Part shown: piece after piece, positions 10,987-21,905 of the stretch
How the letters are laid out: the number at the start of each line of letters is the position of its first letter
Position numbering within the stretch: the stretch's first letter is position 1
Origin: Antedon mediterranea
Taxonomy: Eukaryota; Echinodermata; Crinoidea; Comatulida; Antedonidae
DNA: 64,000 bases
NCBI RefSeq assembly: GCF_964355755.1
Contig: NC_092673.1
Span: 13,337,001 to 13,401,000, forward strand
Direction of reading: 5' to 3'
Position numbers and translations under genes: made by a program
The notes under the pieces: model-generated
The model's database searches: none
Seen by the model: only the letters and a program-made list of their open reading frames with translations
What the model was told of the DNA's origin: nothing

Positions 10987-13508
10987 CTAATAAAAAAGAT
11001 AGTAGCCCTAATTAAAATGAATTGTTGTATAATAATAAATATAGACATTAACAAATGTACCTTGTGAAATAAAAAGGTACTAGGTCCTAGGCCTACTAGT
11101 TCTACTCTAATAGGCCTAGATTCCTAGCTAGCTACAGTAGTAGTAGTAGTAGTACTAGTAGCCTAGGCCAATTTCTGACGCATCATGAAGAAAATGAATA
11201 ATAAATTAGCCCCTATTTTAGTTATTATGTATATGATTTTACTAAAAAAATTAAGCAAATCTGGGATAAATGTTAATGGTATACATCCACTTGGGCACTT
11301 AGTTATCCCTACCGCTATGCCGTCAAGGCCGTTGACCACTACTATTCGCCGATGAGTATAGCCTAGCCTAATACTGTACTACTCTAAAGACTAGGCTATG
11401 CTCTAGTCCTACGACCGGCCACGGGACAAACGTAACAGGAATTAGCCTACAATACATGATCAACGATGGTTGAAAACTATGCAATTTACACAGCTCCTCA
11501 GATTTGTTTTAACAAGTTAGAAGTAGAGCTTATATGTACAAATAATATAATTCAATACGTACATTTATCAGGCTAGGCCTAGGCTGTGTACACCACGTAC
11601 AATCAGGTCGCGTCCACGGTCGGCTTCTCGTCGCTTGTTGAAAATGTTTATGCTGCGTCGCGTTGTGTCACACACACCACCACTAGCACACACACACACA
11701 TGTAGCATTTGAACGGATGCGATTGTTCGACGAGTAACGGTTTGTTGAGAAAATTCATTCACGGACTACATTTTCGGGTGCAAGTTTTTCTCATTTTTTC
11801 ACAATTAACCATAAAACGTACATTTAAGACGCGAAATGGCATGGTTTAATGTTTTTAAAGTGATATATATGTATTATTTTCCAAAAAACGTCCAAAATTG
11901 CAGGGAAAGGGTCTTTAAAAGGAGAGACTGCTAAGCGTACTGCTGTGTACTAAGTTCTTGGAAAGTAAATACTAGCAACGGAAACCCACAAACATTTTTG
12001 GAATACACAAATGGTTGGATCCGAAAACAAAGTCGAGGTGGACTATTTCATGTCAAAGATAATGTTTACCTTTTTTTTTTTAAAACACTTGAACTTGAAA
12101 CTAAAAAACATAACAAAGATGAATGCAATGATAAACAAAAATATTAAATCTCGATTTACATACGTTTCGTATATGTTTCGTATAGGAAGTCCACTTTGTA
12201 TACGAAATGTATACGTCAATTCAGAAGTTCCAGCCCCCATAATAAACATATACGAACCGTATACGATCATTTATAAACAATTTCCTAATTATACGATCCG
12301 TATACCAGGGAGTTACAACTCTCTGCATATACGACGACAAACTGCATCGCATTACCAAGCGAAAAGGGACTGTCCCTCTTTTTACAAGACAACGATAGCA
12401 TACGTTTACGATGGCAGGAGCATCTTGACTTCAATAATTAGTGTACAATTTGTTTGTTTTTTTCAGTCGGTATATGTACATTAAATTCCCTATGATGAAT
12501 ATACCTTACCTTGACCTTTAGTTCATAGTTTTCGCAAATGAAAAAAATTGGTGCTGTATTTTACGAGAGGTTGTTTTTCTAGCAAGCATAAAAACCCACC
12601 CAGGCTGTTCTGCCTTGTTTATCCCCTCTGCTATTTCTTTACCTTTTGTATGTTCCATTAATAAGTGAATCACACAAAATGTGCTGTCATTAATTTGAAA
12701 GTGCTATAAATAATATTAATGTACTTGGAAATAAATAAATAAATATTAAATTGGGCCCGCAGTATATTAAATTTAAAACGAGTAAGTAAAATCCATAAAT
12801 TACGATTTAATAAAAATGTAGAATACATGTGGCTCCCTATTATTTATATACATGGAATGATCCAAATAAATTCGCCCAAAACGTGCCTGTGTGTGTGCTG
12901 TATGCATGCATGCATCACATGGATGGATCAGATTTCATTCATTTTCAATCATCATTGTTGATTTTTTGGCTACGGGTTTTAACTCATAATAAAATAAAAA
13001 AATGGGATGTAGGCCTAGTTACAGTAGGCCCAAGTAGATAGTAAATTCGATGACTTCTAGCTAGCTAGGCTATAGGCATATTATAATTGTATAGATCGAA
13101 TATGCAGTAAATAGCTACTGCAGCAGCTCTAGTAAACTAAGAGTAACTAGGCCTGGGAAAAATAGGCTTAGGAAACGAGTCTGTGGTACACTCATTGTGA
13201 AAATAAGCTAGCTAGCTTTACCCCATATATTAGATTTGGTTATATTGTATTATTTTAATAACCTACTCTAGCTAGTAGTATATCAACAACAATATTTCAT
13301 TCTTATTTTCTAGATCAGGTTATACATTTCTTTACTCCACACAAGCAAATTCGTCTATAGAGGTCGGAGATTTTCACAGCGTGTGTCGGTACGTTAGTCT
13401 ATACACAATTGATTCGCGAGTACAAATCGGAGTTACTGGAGCGGAAAACCGTAACGTTGTAGCATAGGGGATAATTGGATTACAATTGTTTATAAACATT
13501 AAACGATC
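10987..13508. other. Right non-coding arm of the 10.85-kb element
   Basis: About 2.5 kb between the gene C start and the right TIR. It holds TAGGCCTA clusters, a CA-rich run near 11670-11702 and a TATACG-rich patch at 12168-12360. The ORF at 12011-12484 runs through poly-T and poly-A sequence and has no domain I recognise. A 5' untranslated exon of gene C may lie near 11060, but I cannot prove it. Confidence 0.45.
12168..12360. repeat. Patch of repeated TATACG/CGTATA motifs, partly inverted
   Basis: Within about 190 bp the words TATACGAA, CGTATAC, CGTATATG and TATACGATC occur at least eight times in both orientations, including TACGTTTCGTATATG facing TATACGAAATGTATACG. They could form imperfect stems or serve as clustered binding sites of the element. 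Confidence 0.45.
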
Positions 13509-13540
13509 TTGAGAGATCTCCTTTTATTTTTTCCTCCATG
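13509..13540 (-). repeat. Right terminal inverted repeat of the 10.85-kb element
   Basis: Exact reverse complement of 2692-2723. It is followed by G and then TATTA, the presumed target duplication. Confidence 0.8.
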
Positions 13541-13585
13541 GTATTACTACAACTACGCCTCGTGTATATTTTATAAACTATAAAA

Positions 13586-14160
13586 ATAAGTTTACACAAA
13601 CCGTTTCCAATGTGTACGACAATACCAATGAAGATCAGGTGGTGGTAAGTTTTTATCACATTGGTCTAATATCGTTATCCCCAATACCGTATTTTTATTT
13701 CCGTTTTCTGTATTCAAATAAAAGTTAAGACTAAACTATTAACACATTTTCTTTATTGTATTGTAGATAGATGTCGTACATGAAGAAAGAGACTTCGGTA
13801 ACATTTGTGAATGACTTGCTGCAACATTTGAGCTTCCCTCACTGGCTGATTACATATCTATAGCCGATAAAGATGCAGGTGTTGCCAAAGAGCTAGAGCA
13901 CAGCGAGACCATCGACCTACTGTAGTGTTAGATGAGGAATCAGACTCAGAAGAAAAAGAGGTGGACGCACAGCCAAGACAGACAATTTTACAACTTTACA
14001 GGAGATGTTTTCTATTGTGGACACAATAAGACGCTACAATCGATCGATTGTGAATCTGCCTGATGAAATTTCCATTATAGCCGACCGATATGAAGCCTTT
14101 TTAATGAAGGAATCGCATAAAAAGTTAATGCAGAAATCAATTACTGATTTTTTTAAATAA
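13586..14160 (+). pseudogene. Tigger/pogo-like transposase, right part (C-terminus)
   Basis: A short exon reading DNTNEDQVV ends at a GTAAGT donor near 13646. After an intron to about 13767 the reading is IDVVHEERDFGNIC, then LADYISIADKD, an acidic DEESDSEEKEVDAQ and finally MQKSITDFFK with a stop at 14160. The acidic stretch and terminal SITDFFK are typical of Tigger C-termini. Stops near 13813 and 13923 and frameshifts show decay. It continues the fragment at 2006-2550; together they frame the younger insertion. Confidence 0.75.
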
Positions 14161-15600
14161 AGATTGAAAAGTGTTACGTATACTGTCAAAAATGTATACT
14201 GTGTTGCTCCTTTTTTCGACTTCCATTTTTGTGTGAAATAAAATAAAAATACATACTGTACCTGTATTCAATTCCTTCTGAAAATATATTAGTCGGCGAG
14301 GATTGGACCGAGAAACTTAACGTCATGTGGATTGCGCTTCAAAAGCTGTATTTAACACATCGTTGGCGCCCACTTTGCACTCAGCTTTCTGTACGCTCGA
14401 GTCTACCGGAATTGCGCTAGTAATGGCTATTGTGGGCCGGTCGAACCATAGAGGAATGGGTGAACAGACATCAAATTAATTAAAGAAATTATTGGTACAG
14501 CAATGAGGGTAGATAAACAAAAGGTAAATTATGTGTAATGACATTTGGAAACTATCACGTTTTGTTAAGTCTATTCGTCTACTGCAGGCTAGGCCCTGGC
14601 TGGATTCCAGCAAAGTGGTAGCATAGGCCTACTTTTCTGTTAAAAAAATCATGGATCTCTAAGCCAAAATTTGCACAAGTCAAACCTTTTGATCGGTCCC
14701 ATAAGATTCAACTTAGGCGGAGTTGACTACTTTTATAAATAGAGAAATAGATAAAGTAGGCCTAGTACATAATACAGTATTTCAGGACAGAATAAACAAC
14801 GAACAGAAATATTAATTTATGTCTTTGATTGTTCAGGTACAGTACAGAAAGAAAGTACTGCAAGTTTTAAATTACTAAAAAATAAATAATATTTTTTAAT
14901 CGTCGTGCGTGTTTACCTACTCAACAGCGAATAAAAATATAAATTTCCCCCGAAGTAAACGTAGAGACACAATCCAACACAAGTGAACGTCAACGAACAG
15001 GCCAACTAATAAACATATATAGCGAACGTCCAGTCCATCCAGAAACGATGCCGAGAAAAAAAGATCATGGCAATTCATTCTAAAATATAGTCAGAACGTT
15101 CAATCGGTCGCTCAAAAAAACTGCCGACAGAAGACCGTAATTACAGACCTAGTTTTTTTTTTGTCACATGGCATGAAACGCGATACTCTCTGCTTTACCG
15201 CAATCTTTCACATGTTTTTTTAAACTCAGTATGAGAGGGTGGCTGGATTTTGTGTCACATGACATGAAACATAATACTCTCTCTACCCAAAACTGCTCAC
15301 ATGTTTTTCCCCTCCAAATTCTGGTCGGGCTTTTCTCTTTACACATGTCGTAGGCCTAATCATTTTAAAAGATTTCCGTCAAAATTATTTGAATGTAAAA
15401 GAAATAAAATTACAAACAAATACATGCGTTATTTATTTAATAAACATTTTTGCGAATTTTTATAGTTTTTTGAATTTGGCTAAAGGATTTTCAATTTGGC
15501 TAATGTTTTTCAAAACCTTTCACCATTTTGGCGAACTAAAATTTGACCTCAGCGCGAGCGTAGCGTCATTATTTAATTACTTACTATTCACATGATTCTG
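14161..15600. other. Non-coding, no recognised feature
   Basis: Stretch of 1.4 kb with TAGGCCTA motifs and no credible exon. The ORFs at 15164-15346 and 15389-15595 show no domain and lie in low-complexity AT sequence. Confidence 0.4.
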
Positions 15601-16309
15601 TTATTAAAGATTTGGTAGAAATCGCCAAAACACATAATGTTTCCCACAAAATAAAATATGTGGCTGAAGTGAAAACCACAGCACATGGATTGGTGCTAGA
15701 GGCCCTCCGAGCAGACGAAGAGGTGTACGAGGCAAGATACCTACAATTATGTTCATGTGCCTCAGAATTGTTGCCAGGTGAGGTAGGAGATGTAACAACA
15801 ATAATGCAGGTGGTTGTTGCCCTCATCTCAATAATTCAAACCAAAGGGCTCTCAATTGAAGAAGTAAAAGAAACTATAAGTTTAAAACCATCGCATCTTC
15901 AACTCACAAGAAAATGTGAAGGGTAAACTAAAAGTTGAAACAACTTCACTCACTTATAAAGACATGGAACATTACGTCCAGGCAAGTGGTGGAATGACCA
16001 GGTAGGTTTGTCACCAAGTGACCACCATTGAGAGGCCCACTGTGTTGAAATTCGATATTAAAAAATGTAACTAAAGAGATAATAAGTTATAATTTAATGT
16101 AACAATAAATAATTTACAAATATTTGAGTTTACCAAGTTTCGATCATTATAATTAAACATTTTTATTTAATTGCAGGTTATCCATGCCTATCTTAACCTG
16201 CTAAAGAACGAAAATAGTGACCAGCTCTTTGTCCTGCCTAGCCTTGAAATGGGGAAGCAAACAATATGGAGATTTTATTTATATATTTTTTTTAAATTTT
16301 ATGTCTTTA

Positions 16310-16624
16310 GGCAATGTGGCCAAGGATTACCAATAGTGAATTAATCACTGTCCTATCAGATAGGTGGTAATCCCTCTGATACAGTGGGCTATTTTGTGAA
16401 CCAGTTCACCGGGGTAACCCCCTACTCTTTTCGAATAATGAACTGGGCTCTTTAAAGTGCACACAGGTTATAATTGTGTACACTGGACCTACGGTTTATA
16501 GTTCTTATCCGAGAAGACTTGTTCCACCACCAGAACTAGGAGCGAGTCGGCCTCGAACCCATGCCGATATTGTTGGCTCTTTAGGTACGGTAAACGGCGC
16601 CCCTGTCTTAACCGCTCGGCCATT
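16310..16624 (-). mobile_element. tRNA-derived SINE
   Basis: On the minus strand the head reads GGCCGAGCGGTTAAGACAGG (A box of Ser/Leu tRNAs) and about 60 bp later GGGTTCGAGGCC (B box). A body of over 200 bp follows, with the segment CACTTTAAAGAGCCCAG and a GGGGGTTACCCC hairpin. The acceptor stem is not formed, so this is a SINE and not a tRNA gene. It sits inside the Ulp1 gene, after the exon at 16177. Confidence 0.7.
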
Positions 16625-16719
16625 TGAAAAGGTAACGTTGGTGTTTAACTATTAGCAGTACTGTCGATCATTATTAACTTTACATGTTATATATTTTACA
16701 ATTATTTTTATTATTTTAA

Positions 16720-19156
16720 GGGGCCGTCCAAAAACTAATTTTCCGCGAGTTCCGCGATTTTACCTTCATAGTTCATTGAACCTCGTTTCCGCGGAACGCA
16801 ATTGATGAATATTCATATCAACAATCAAAATGTTGCCGCCCACATATCGCGAGTTCCGCGGGTAGCCTAATAAATAGATGAGATCATAGTACAGAATAGC
16901 ACGTTTTAGGCCTAGCTAGGTTGGCCGACTACGACTACAGTAGGCTAGTACTACTAGGCCTAGTGTCCTACTTAAACTACTCTGATAGAACGGAGAAAAT
17001 GATACCAAAAAAACAATTTGTTTGTAGGCCCTACAACTATTCATACACAGGGTTTCAACCACGGTAAAATTCAAGCCAATGACATTATGTAGTAGAATAT
17101 AAATTATTTATATTCCGAGTTTCGATTTCTAAAGCTTTTTTTTACCGTATTTTCCGGAGTATAGGTCGAGACTTTGTGGGAAAATTTTAATTGCAAAATC
17201 GGGGGGTCGACTTATACTCCGACCATGCGATTTTTGAAAAAAATCAGGCCGAAAAAATATGTTCAAAAGCCGTCAGCTGTCAAGGCCCAGCAAGGTCAGT
17301 GGCCTATCATCAATCATTCACAAAAGTTTTCAATTTAATACCTACATTGTACAAAATAATACAACTCCAACAAGTACTGGTCAATAAAATATTAATATAT
17401 CACAATGACTCATTTTGATGTTAATATTACGCTTTTAAGATAATTAAGAATAAATAGTTTTCTTTATGCTTCTTATTCACTCTCGCGAAAACATCGTAAC
17501 ACACACCACAGACGTCGGAATGTTCATGCAGCATGTTTGTTATTGCGCGATATTTTCATCTATACACATGCGCAGTTTGTTTGTTTGTTCGTAATTACAA
17601 TTACTGCGCATGTCTATTCATAAAATAAATTCTCCTTAGTCGGGCGCGTGTACATTTACAGATAACGCGATTTACAACTACTCGCCTGTACAATTAATAA
17701 GCATCCTAACGCAAAACTCGTTTTAATTTATTCGAGTGACGCGAAAAACATCGCTGATGGCAAGTAACGCTACATCGCTGTCATTTATTATAGGCTGGTG
17801 AAGACGGCGGCGAAGTCGTCGTCATTACGTCCGTCCGATATTGATTAGGCCTACACTTTAATAATATAAACAAATAACCACATTTCATACATTTCTAGCC
17901 CTCTTTGAACTTTAAAGTAAGTTGTGTTATTAGCCGATTTTGGGGGTCGACTTATATTCAGGTCATACCAAAATCAACGATATTCTAGGCCAAAGTTGGG
18001 GGTCGACTTATACTTGGGGTCGACCTATACTCCGGAAAATACGGTAATATAAAATTCAAAACACGGACGGACGCCGACCCCTCTCTCTCTCTGTTAGTTT
18101 AGAATTAATTCTGCACATGTATTGTGGACTATACCATTTCTTTGAGGTCGGTAAAAACGCGTTCGTTAATTTAGTGTACGACGTTGTTAAACACGATTTT
18201 TCGATGATCTGTCGGCTGGATTATTGAGGTGGGTGCGATAAAATATAAATATAATATACTTCCAACGATCTTCGGATTGAGGTGCGTGTTTAACTTTGTT
18301 ACTAAAAGTGGACACCCCTAATTTTAGACGTATAATGGACTGCACCATGTAGGAACGCACATGGTATTTTCTTATCAGAGGGTGCGTGTACGTCAAAAGG
18401 AATTGTTTTTCCAACGATCCTTCTAGATCTTTCGTGCGTGGAGGATGTATGTACACGACGCCGTGTGAAATTTCTTATCAGAGGGTGCGTGTGCGTCAAA
18501 TGGAATTGTTTTCCCAATGAATTGAATTGCATGTGTTCTCGATCGGATCGGCGGTGGGAGGATAGGCTAGGAGAGCGCGTGTAATCTGGGCCTACCTAGA
18601 GCGGCGTGGCAATGTGGCGACACAAATGGAGGCCTCTGCAAGCAAGGGAAATCCCCTTGCAACGAAGTCTGGCGATGTTTGCGTCTCGTCCGAGTCGTTG
18701 TGTAAACAAATCTTCTTAACATTATTTTCTATCTACTTCAGTGGTTTTTATTGTGGTAAAACTCGGGAAGGGCACTCACATTTCATTTATTATTATCTAT
18801 ATATTTATTATTTATTAATAACAAAAACAAGATCAGACACACGAATGGATATAATAATTGTAAACAATATTGAAATATAATTTGTTCTTCTGTAAAAATC
18901 AATTACCGTAATACCTGGCTGGCAAAGCGTTATTAATACAAACGAGCACTATATTCTCTAGTATCGGCAATACTGCCGCGAGTTCCGCGATATTGTAAGG
19001 CTTCCGCGAGTCTCGCGATATTAATTAATATTCATGAGTTCCGTGAGAAAATCAAGCTTGAATGATTTTGCCTCATTACCGCAAGAGACGTTCACTTTCA
19101 TGGTTGAGTAAGTAATAGTGTTTGTTATCGCGGAACTCGCGGAAAATTAGTTTTTG
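16720..19156. mobile_element. Harbinger-like non-autonomous element, copy A (right end truncated)
   Basis: Starts GGGGCCGTCCAAAAAC after TAA, like the complete copy at 54804-56520, and runs collinear with it. The right end stops at TTAGTTTTTG near 19156, so the terminal GGACGGCCCC is lost. No transposase is seen inside. It contains internal repeats (TTATCAGAGGGTGCGTGT near 18374 and 18476) and a 900-bp MITE at 17145-18044 that copy B lacks. Confidence 0.8.
17145..18044. mobile_element. TA-flanked mariner-type MITE, copy M1
   Basis: Ends CCGTATTTTCCGGAGTATAG and its inverted match (CTATACTCCGGAAAATACGG), flanked on both sides by TA. The empty site is preserved in the related element at about 55262, where the TIR ends are absent and a single TA remains. 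Related copies are at 24555-25450 and 41452-42336. TA duplication points to the Tc1/mariner group. No protein is coded; ORFs here are shadows. Confidence 0.85.
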
Positions 19157-20439
19157 ATGATGCAATTATGTCTGTGATTGAAAATACTATTACTAGGCCT
19201 AGGAGGCCTAGTTTAGTATGGTAGGCTTACTACCGGGAGTACAGTACTACTATTCTAGGCCTAGTTTGCTTTCAGGGTTTGTTTATATATATTTTTAAGT
19301 CATATTTATTAAGTATTTGAGAAAACTCATTAAAAAAAACAAGGTAGAAAAGACAATATCTTTCAAAACATGATCGTCGCTGGTGGTACGCACCACGTTG
19401 TAGAGTTCATCCATTGAGTACACACAGTTTGCTAGGCCAAATAATAACATAAAGGTTTTACCATTCCCCGTCGGGGAGGAAAACATTTATATAGTATTAC
19501 AACACCAGTATTGACATGCATGTATTTAGCGCGGTAACTAATGTACACCCCTGTTACGGACTGGACCATTAATCGCTGAAAAAAACCACGTTGGAGCGAT
19601 CCTCCGCACACAGCCAGAGCGAGAGAGAAGCGAGGTCGAATAAATACAAGTTTTTACCATTTCCCGTCCAGGGGAAATCAGTTCTCTTATAATTACAGCC
19701 CTGATACCGTGCGCATATGTTTACGTTGATATTATTTAATTGCACACCTAATTTTGGACTGTACCATTTTCGGAACCTTGTTTTGTTTTCATTATAAACA
19801 TGGGCTGATGTCAGACAAATATCTGTTTCAAACGTCAATTTAGCAACTTATTAAGTCGTTTCATAAGCAGAGAATTTATAAAGCAAGTATACAATGCAGA
19901 CTAGACATGTTAGATAGAAATATACTAAAAGTTATTTAATAAGAAGAACGTAATAATTTGACTTTCTACACCGAGCGGCGGAAAACCCATTCACAGTCAC
20001 AGTTATTTGAGCGAATACTGTACTTGGCCTAAAACACTCCTAGCTCTGTATTTTAATACGACGTGAACTCTAAACAAAAACCCGATGAAAAACAATTTAC
20101 ATGAATTCTATAAACTTTCTTATTTATTGTTTGCCTAACAATAGCGAAAAAATAAACTTTGTTACATACAGTAACGGGCGGGTTCAGATTACATATATGA
20201 TGGTAGGCCTAAACAATAGAAACAAAACAAACTGATACCCACGTGTGTGTTGTCGCGGGCGTCGTACCGGGAGTTCCATATTTTACCAGTAAAAAGCTAC
20301 AAAGTGATGACGTCATGGTCCACACGGCAAATACAGGCACGCGGCAATTACACATATATTACACGCGCGACAAACGCGGGTTATGGTACATGATTTGTAG
20401 TCAGTACTGTAAATCACTGAGAATCTGTTAGAATGAGAA
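19157..20439. other. Repeat-derived non-coding region
   Basis: No gene supported. Two related stretches, 19450-19490 (TTTTACCATTCCCCGTCGGG) and 19650-19690 (TTTTTACCATTTCCCGTCC), together with phrases such as GGACTGTACCATT, recall the internal repeats of the Harbinger-like element and look like degraded tandem units. Confidence 0.4.
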
Positions 20440-20522
20440 GAAGTCTTCCCAATCAGAATTCAGACCCGGAACCTTCTGCTTCATATGTAGATGTCTTAAT
20501 CATTAGACCACTGGGGCTTTCA
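20440..20522 (-). mobile_element. tRNA-like SINE head
   Basis: Minus strand reads CCCCAGTGGTCTAATGATTA (A box) and GGTTCCGGGTCTGAATTC (B-box-like) about 45 bp later. Only the head is clear; it lies just upstream of the Ulp1 catalytic exon. Confidence 0.45.
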
Positions 20523-21289
20523 CAGTATTGTTCAAATTTGATTGGATAGCGACACTTTAACACAGCACTAGTCCCTCTTTCCGCCTCTCCCCTCCCCACC
20601 CCCTCTCTCTCTATATATATTTTTGAAACCTTATACAGTATGATTTTTTTATCATTATATTATCACAGAAGATTCCTAAGAGCAAGGTCAAAGTTGACAG
20701 GGTCTGAGCATCAGACGTACACACCAATAAAGTATAATTCGGGTATGCAAACGGATGGCAGCAGTTGCGGTATTTTCATACTTATGGTAAAGTCAATACA
20801 ATGTTCCTAATTTAGATATAATTAACATCAATAAAAATACAATACATACATGGCATCTGTACGACCAAGGGTTCTGCGACAGCACCATTGTCCTGCCTAC
20901 AGGATTTACATAAAAGAATGGCTCATGCAGAATTCAACAACAAACAAACATGAAATGTGCGACTTGCCATTTTGTACTAGACCTTTAGGTAGCAACGTAA
21001 AATGGGTGCAGTGTGACAATTGCCAACGATGGATGCATTTTGATTGCTGTAAGGTAACATCCGTAAAGGATGATTATGTATGTGTCATGTGCAGTGAAAA
21101 TGTGTAATTGCATTTGCACTGACAATTAATATAAATCTGTTTACTTAATTCAGAGGTTTTTTTTTTATTTTACCATAACAAAATTAAACGTTATAAAAAA
21201 CATGTTGGAAAGGGTTTGCCTGAGAGATGAAAGAAAAAGATTTGTAATACCAGATTACAGTAGTACAGTATGAAAATAAGTAACACTAA

Positions 21290-21766
21290 CAAATGAAATC
21301 GCAGAAATGCTAAACAAGGAATCTGTGAAGTTAAACAACAAACAAAACGATGCATTTTGCACTATTCTCGATGAGTCTAATGTTCGTTGAACTTTCCAGA
21401 CGCATCTCCAGAAAACTACTTTTTGAACAACAACTGCAGGCAGTAGCGTTACAAAACAAGAAAGGAATAAGATGGCACCCAGCTATAATGCACTTATGCA
21501 TGGCCCTACACACCAAATCTTCTGCCGCTTACCAATTGTTAAAGAAGTCTGAGATGCTTGTTACCACACATAAATACTAGCAGGTACAAGCACTTTACAG
21601 ATGCTGTACCTGGTATAAATCTAGATATTTTAAAGCACGTGGCAGCAGAGATGAAGATTCATTCTCAAAAAGATTATGAAAAGAATGTTGTTTTTGCTAT
21701 CGATGAAATGAACATCAAGAGCGGGATGTTTTATAATAACAAAACCGGAAAAATCAAATAATTTTA
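21290..21766 (+). pseudogene. P-element/THAP9-like transposase fragment
   Basis: Reading at 21350-21580 gives GIRWHPAIMHLCMALHTKS followed by AAYQLLKKSEM, the conserved IKWHPxxIRWCLxLxxKSxxAY block of THAP9/P-type transposases. After a frameshift near 21580 the frame at 21558-21761 gives YKHFTDAVPGINLDI and VVFAIDEMNIKSGMFYNNK, the DEM catalytic block followed by a tG-K turn. It stops at 21761. No THAP zinc finger is seen upstream. It lies less than 300 bp after the Ulp1-PHD relic, so both may be remnants of one larger transposon. Confidence 0.75.
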
Positions 21767-21905
21767 CACTTGTATCGTAGGCCTAAAAAAACACGTCTTT
21801 ATTAAACCCATTTATCCATCATGATTGTCTGGAGAAATTAATAACATAAAAACACAGTAAAACCGTATAAATATAATTCATTCGGTGCAATATAAAATAA
21901 TAAAT

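Larger units (their letters stand above)
2691..13541. mobile_element. 10.85-kb DNA transposon with 32-bp TIRs carrying a transposase and a P2X7-ballast-like gene
   Basis: Seen: positions 2692-2723 and 13509-13540 are perfect 32-bp inverted repeats starting CATGGAGGAAAAAATAAAA. TATTA lies directly outside position 2691 and again directly after 13541, fitting a 5-bp target duplication with one mismatched outermost TIR base. The flanks are the two halves of a Tigger-like pseudogene. Inside are gene A (+, 2947-4432), gene B (+, transposase, 4611-9028) and gene C (-, ballast-like, 9035-10986). Inferred: one unit moved by gene B's product. The superfamily is not certain; the DDE motifs recall eukaryotic relatives of ISL3-type transposases. 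The three genes could also have been brought together by nested insertion, but only one pair of matching ends is visible. Confidence 0.7.
15603..21107 (+). pseudogene. Ulp1-type SUMO-protease / PHD-finger gene relic, split by transposons
   Basis: Pieces in order on the plus strand: an open helical exon 15603-15926 (unknown, VAEVKTTAHGLVLEALRA); an exon ending at 16001 that in a shifted frame reads TLRPGKWWNDQ; an exon from 16177 reading VIHAYLNLLKNENSD, which with the previous one makes the WLND.VI..YL..L entry of Ulp1 proteases; an exon 20669-20786 with the catalytic cysteine motif MQTDGSSCGIFILM; and an ORF 20850-21107 with a C4HC3 PHD finger (CDLPFCTRPLG, WVQCDNCQRWMHFDC, YVCVMC). Ulp1 with a C-terminal PHD is a known layout in transposon-linked genes. 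The catalytic histidine block is missing, and 4.4 kb holding a SINE and a Harbinger-like element lies in its place. The PHD start is not fixed by a clear splice site. Confidence 0.65.

Noticed and set aside
12011-12484. Longest plus-strand ORF of the region (157 codons)
   Set aside because: It runs through poly-T and poly-A tracts and the TATACG patch, shows no domain, and overlaps an antisense ORF of the same kind.
16520-16624. A genuine tRNA-Ser/Leu gene on the minus strand
   Set aside because: A and B boxes are good but the acceptor stem does not pair and a long SINE body follows.
18187-18880. ORFs within the Harbinger-like element (also at 55404-56170)
   Set aside because: They differ between the two copies by frame-breaking indels and have no transposase or other domain.
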